The notes below the pieces were generated by a model. The model was not told the DNA's origin, searched no databases, and saw only the letters and a program-made list of their open reading frames with translations. The position numbers and the translations under genes are program-made. From the NCBI GenBank assembly GCA_938084675.1, contig CALKGM010000017.1:1-59170 (forward strand): 59,170 bases of DNA, given 5' to 3'. Numbering within the stretch: position 1 is the first letter of the stretch; each line of letters starts with the position of its first letter. Origin of the DNA: Candidatus Poseidoniaceae archaeon. GTDB taxonomy: Archaea; Thermoplasmatota; Poseidoniia; Poseidoniales; Poseidoniaceae. This document shows, in pieces, positions 57,971 through 59,170 of this stretch.

Positions 57971-59170
57971 ATGCCTACCTACGAACACATCGGCGAGTTT
58001 GAGATGCCTGTTGACCGAGTATGGCAGTGGTATGACAGCCCTGGAGCGTTCCGGAGAATCATGCCCGAGTGGGAAGGAATTACTCCACTACGGGCTGGAG
58101 CCCTCAAGAACGGCGAGGAAACCAGATTCAAAGTCAGCATTGGACCGATAAAACAGAAGTGGATTGCTCGTCATCATGATGTAGTCGCCGGAGAAGTTTT
58201 TCACGACAGGATGGTAAAAGGCCCCTTTGGAGCCTGGGACCATGAACATCGTTTTCTCCCGGTTGACGGCACGTCTTCCAAAATTCATGACACAGTACAG
58301 TGGAAATTACCTTTCCACATGTTGACCTGGTGGACTGCTCCATTTACGGTCAAGGGGCGAATGAACCAGATGTTTGCATACAGAACACAACGTGTACAAT
58401 CTGATTTGTCTCGTATCGCCATGTTTGACCACATGCCTCGTCAAAAGGTGTTGGTCAGCGGATCCACGGGCCTTATTGGGATGCAACTCTGCGCATTTCT
58501 CGCAGCAGCAGGGCACGAGATAACACGACTCGTACGACCTACAACGAAACTTCCTCCAGATGCTTCAAACGACGCAGTCATTGTCTGGGATGATGTCAAG
58601 GGAGTGATTCTTGAGGGAGATTTGAACGGCTTCGACACGGTCATCCACCTCGCAGGAGCCGGAATTGGTGACAAGCGTTGGAACAAACAGCGCAAGGAAC
58701 TAATTGAAACGAGCAGAACCATTCCAACCAAAAATCTGGCGACCCTTCTTGCCGGGCTTAATCAACCACCAAAGGCCTTCCTCTCCGGTTCCGCTATCGG
58801 GTTTTATGGTAACCGAGGCGATGAAGAACTCACAGAATCCTCAGAAGGAGGAGATAATTTCCTCGCAGGTACCGTACGTCGTTGGGAAGAATCCGCACAG
58901 CCAGCGGCAGATGCCGGAATACGTACTGCATGGATGCGTACAGGTATCGTCGTAACACCTATGGGCGGCGCACTGAAGAAACTGCTTCTGCCCGCAAATC
59001 TTGGTGCTGGAGGGCCAGTAGGTGGCGGTAAACAATACTATTCTTGGGTCTCTCTTGACGACCAAATCTATGCTATTCATCACCTGATGATGACTCCGGA
59101 ATGCGAAGGTCGCTTCAATTTAACAGCGCCAAATCCACTCACTCAGAAACAGTTTGCAAAAACCATGGGG
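57971..59170 (+). CDS. SRPBCC (cyclase/START-like) domain fused to TIGR01777-type NAD-dependent epimerase, partial
   Basis: The frame is open to the window edge, giving 400 residues so far. The first 160 residues form an SRPBCC fold ('YEHIGEFEMPVDRVWQWYDSP', 'WDHEHRFLPVDG'-type strands). The second part is a short-chain dehydrogenase of TIGR01777/SDR39U1 type: 'VLVSGSTGLIGMQLCAFLAA', 'VIHLAGAGIGDKRWNKQRK', 'FLSGSAIGFYGNRGDEELTE' and 'MRTGIVVTPMGGALKK' (conserved blocks). The fusion and its place directly after photolyase (12-base gap) recall bacterial light-responsive clusters. Substrate unknown; isoprenoid or fatty-acyl modification is possible. Confidence 0.85.
   Translation, partial: MPTYEHIGEFEMPVDRVWQWYDSPGAFRRIMPEWEGITPLRAGALKNGEETRFKVSIGPIKQKWIARHHDVVAGEVFHDRMVKGPFGAWDHEHRFLPVDGTSSKIHDTVQWKLPFHMLTWWTAPFTVKGRMNQMFAYRTQRVQSDLSRIAMFDHMPRQKVLVSGSTGLIGMQLCAFLAAAGHEITRLVRPTTKLPPDASNDAVIVWDDVKGVILEGDLNGFDTVIHLAGAGIGDKRWNKQRKELIETSRTIPTKNLATLLAGLNQPPKAFLSGSAIGFYGNRGDEELTESSEGGDNFLAGTVRRWEESAQPAADAGIRTAWMRTGIVVTPMGGALKKLLLPANLGAGGPVGGGKQYYSWVSLDDQIYAIHHLMMTPECEGRFNLTAPNPLTQKQFAKTMG

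Noticed and set aside
1-59170. Prophage, plasmid or insertion sequence
   Set aside because: No integrase, transposase, phage structural gene or flanking direct repeat was recognised; genes are housekeeping, surface or metabolic.

Overview
The window looks like a chromosomal segment of a planktonic marine euryarchaeon, most likely Marine Group II (Candidatus Poseidoniales) or a close relative. The evidence is a mix of clearly archaeal traits (archaeal-type ribosomal protein S2, a TYW2-like tRNA enzyme, a tungsten-type aldehyde:ferredoxin oxidoreductase, TATA boxes placed for leaderless transcripts, TrmB and HxlR regulators, many large anchored surface proteins) with bacterial-type genes common in surface-ocean archaea (UvrC, class II photolyase, CrtB/CrtI, GTP cyclohydrolase II). 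The assignment is inference; no rRNA gene is present. Gene density is very high, and no mobile element, CRISPR array, tRNA or rRNA was found.

Layout. 1-5.4 kb: two divergent surface proteins and a lipoprotein. 5.4-7.4 kb: a GNAT acetyltransferase and a membrane-embedded Cas4-like nuclease. 7.5-12.5 kb: rpsB, a tRNA-dihydrouridine synthase, three winged-helix regulators (one membrane-anchored) and a phosphatase. 12.6-15.9 kb: a glycosyltransferase and a fused hydroxyacyl-CoA dehydrogenase/enoyl-CoA hydratase. 15.9-17.3 kb: a tightly overlapping operon of an E1/ThiF-like enzyme, a JAMM metalloprotease and a small helical protein. 17.4-25.9 kb: GDP-mannose dehydratase, a polytopic membrane protein coupled to a SAP-domain transmembrane repeat protein, an AOR-family oxidoreductase, a DUF1499 protein, a second JAMM protein and a divergent acidic protein. 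25.9-31.5 kb: a receiver protein, a membrane-anchored S15-type peptidase, an exported cyclophilin and thioredoxin pair, and TYW2. 31.5-49.3 kb: giant surface proteins, uvrC, a STAND-type regulator, two RAM-domain proteins, two glycosyltransferases and two paralogous BNR lipoproteins.

49.4-59.2 kb is a photoprotection block. The minus strand carries ribA - peroxiredoxin - TrmB-like regulator - UbiB kinase, then crtI - crtB. Divergently on the plus strand lie Nudix hydrolase - class II photolyase - SRPBCC/SDR fusion. Carotenoid synthesis, flavin precursor supply, peroxide removal, DNA photorepair and a regulator sit together, which suggests a coordinated response to light and oxidative stress.

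The less expected content is: the E1-JAMM operon with no visible ubiquitin-like partner, plus a second JAMM gene 7 kb away; the Cas4-like nuclease split by four membrane helices; the SAP-domain protein that may tie DNA to the envelope; and the winged-helix STAND ATPase next to uvrC with a palindrome between them.
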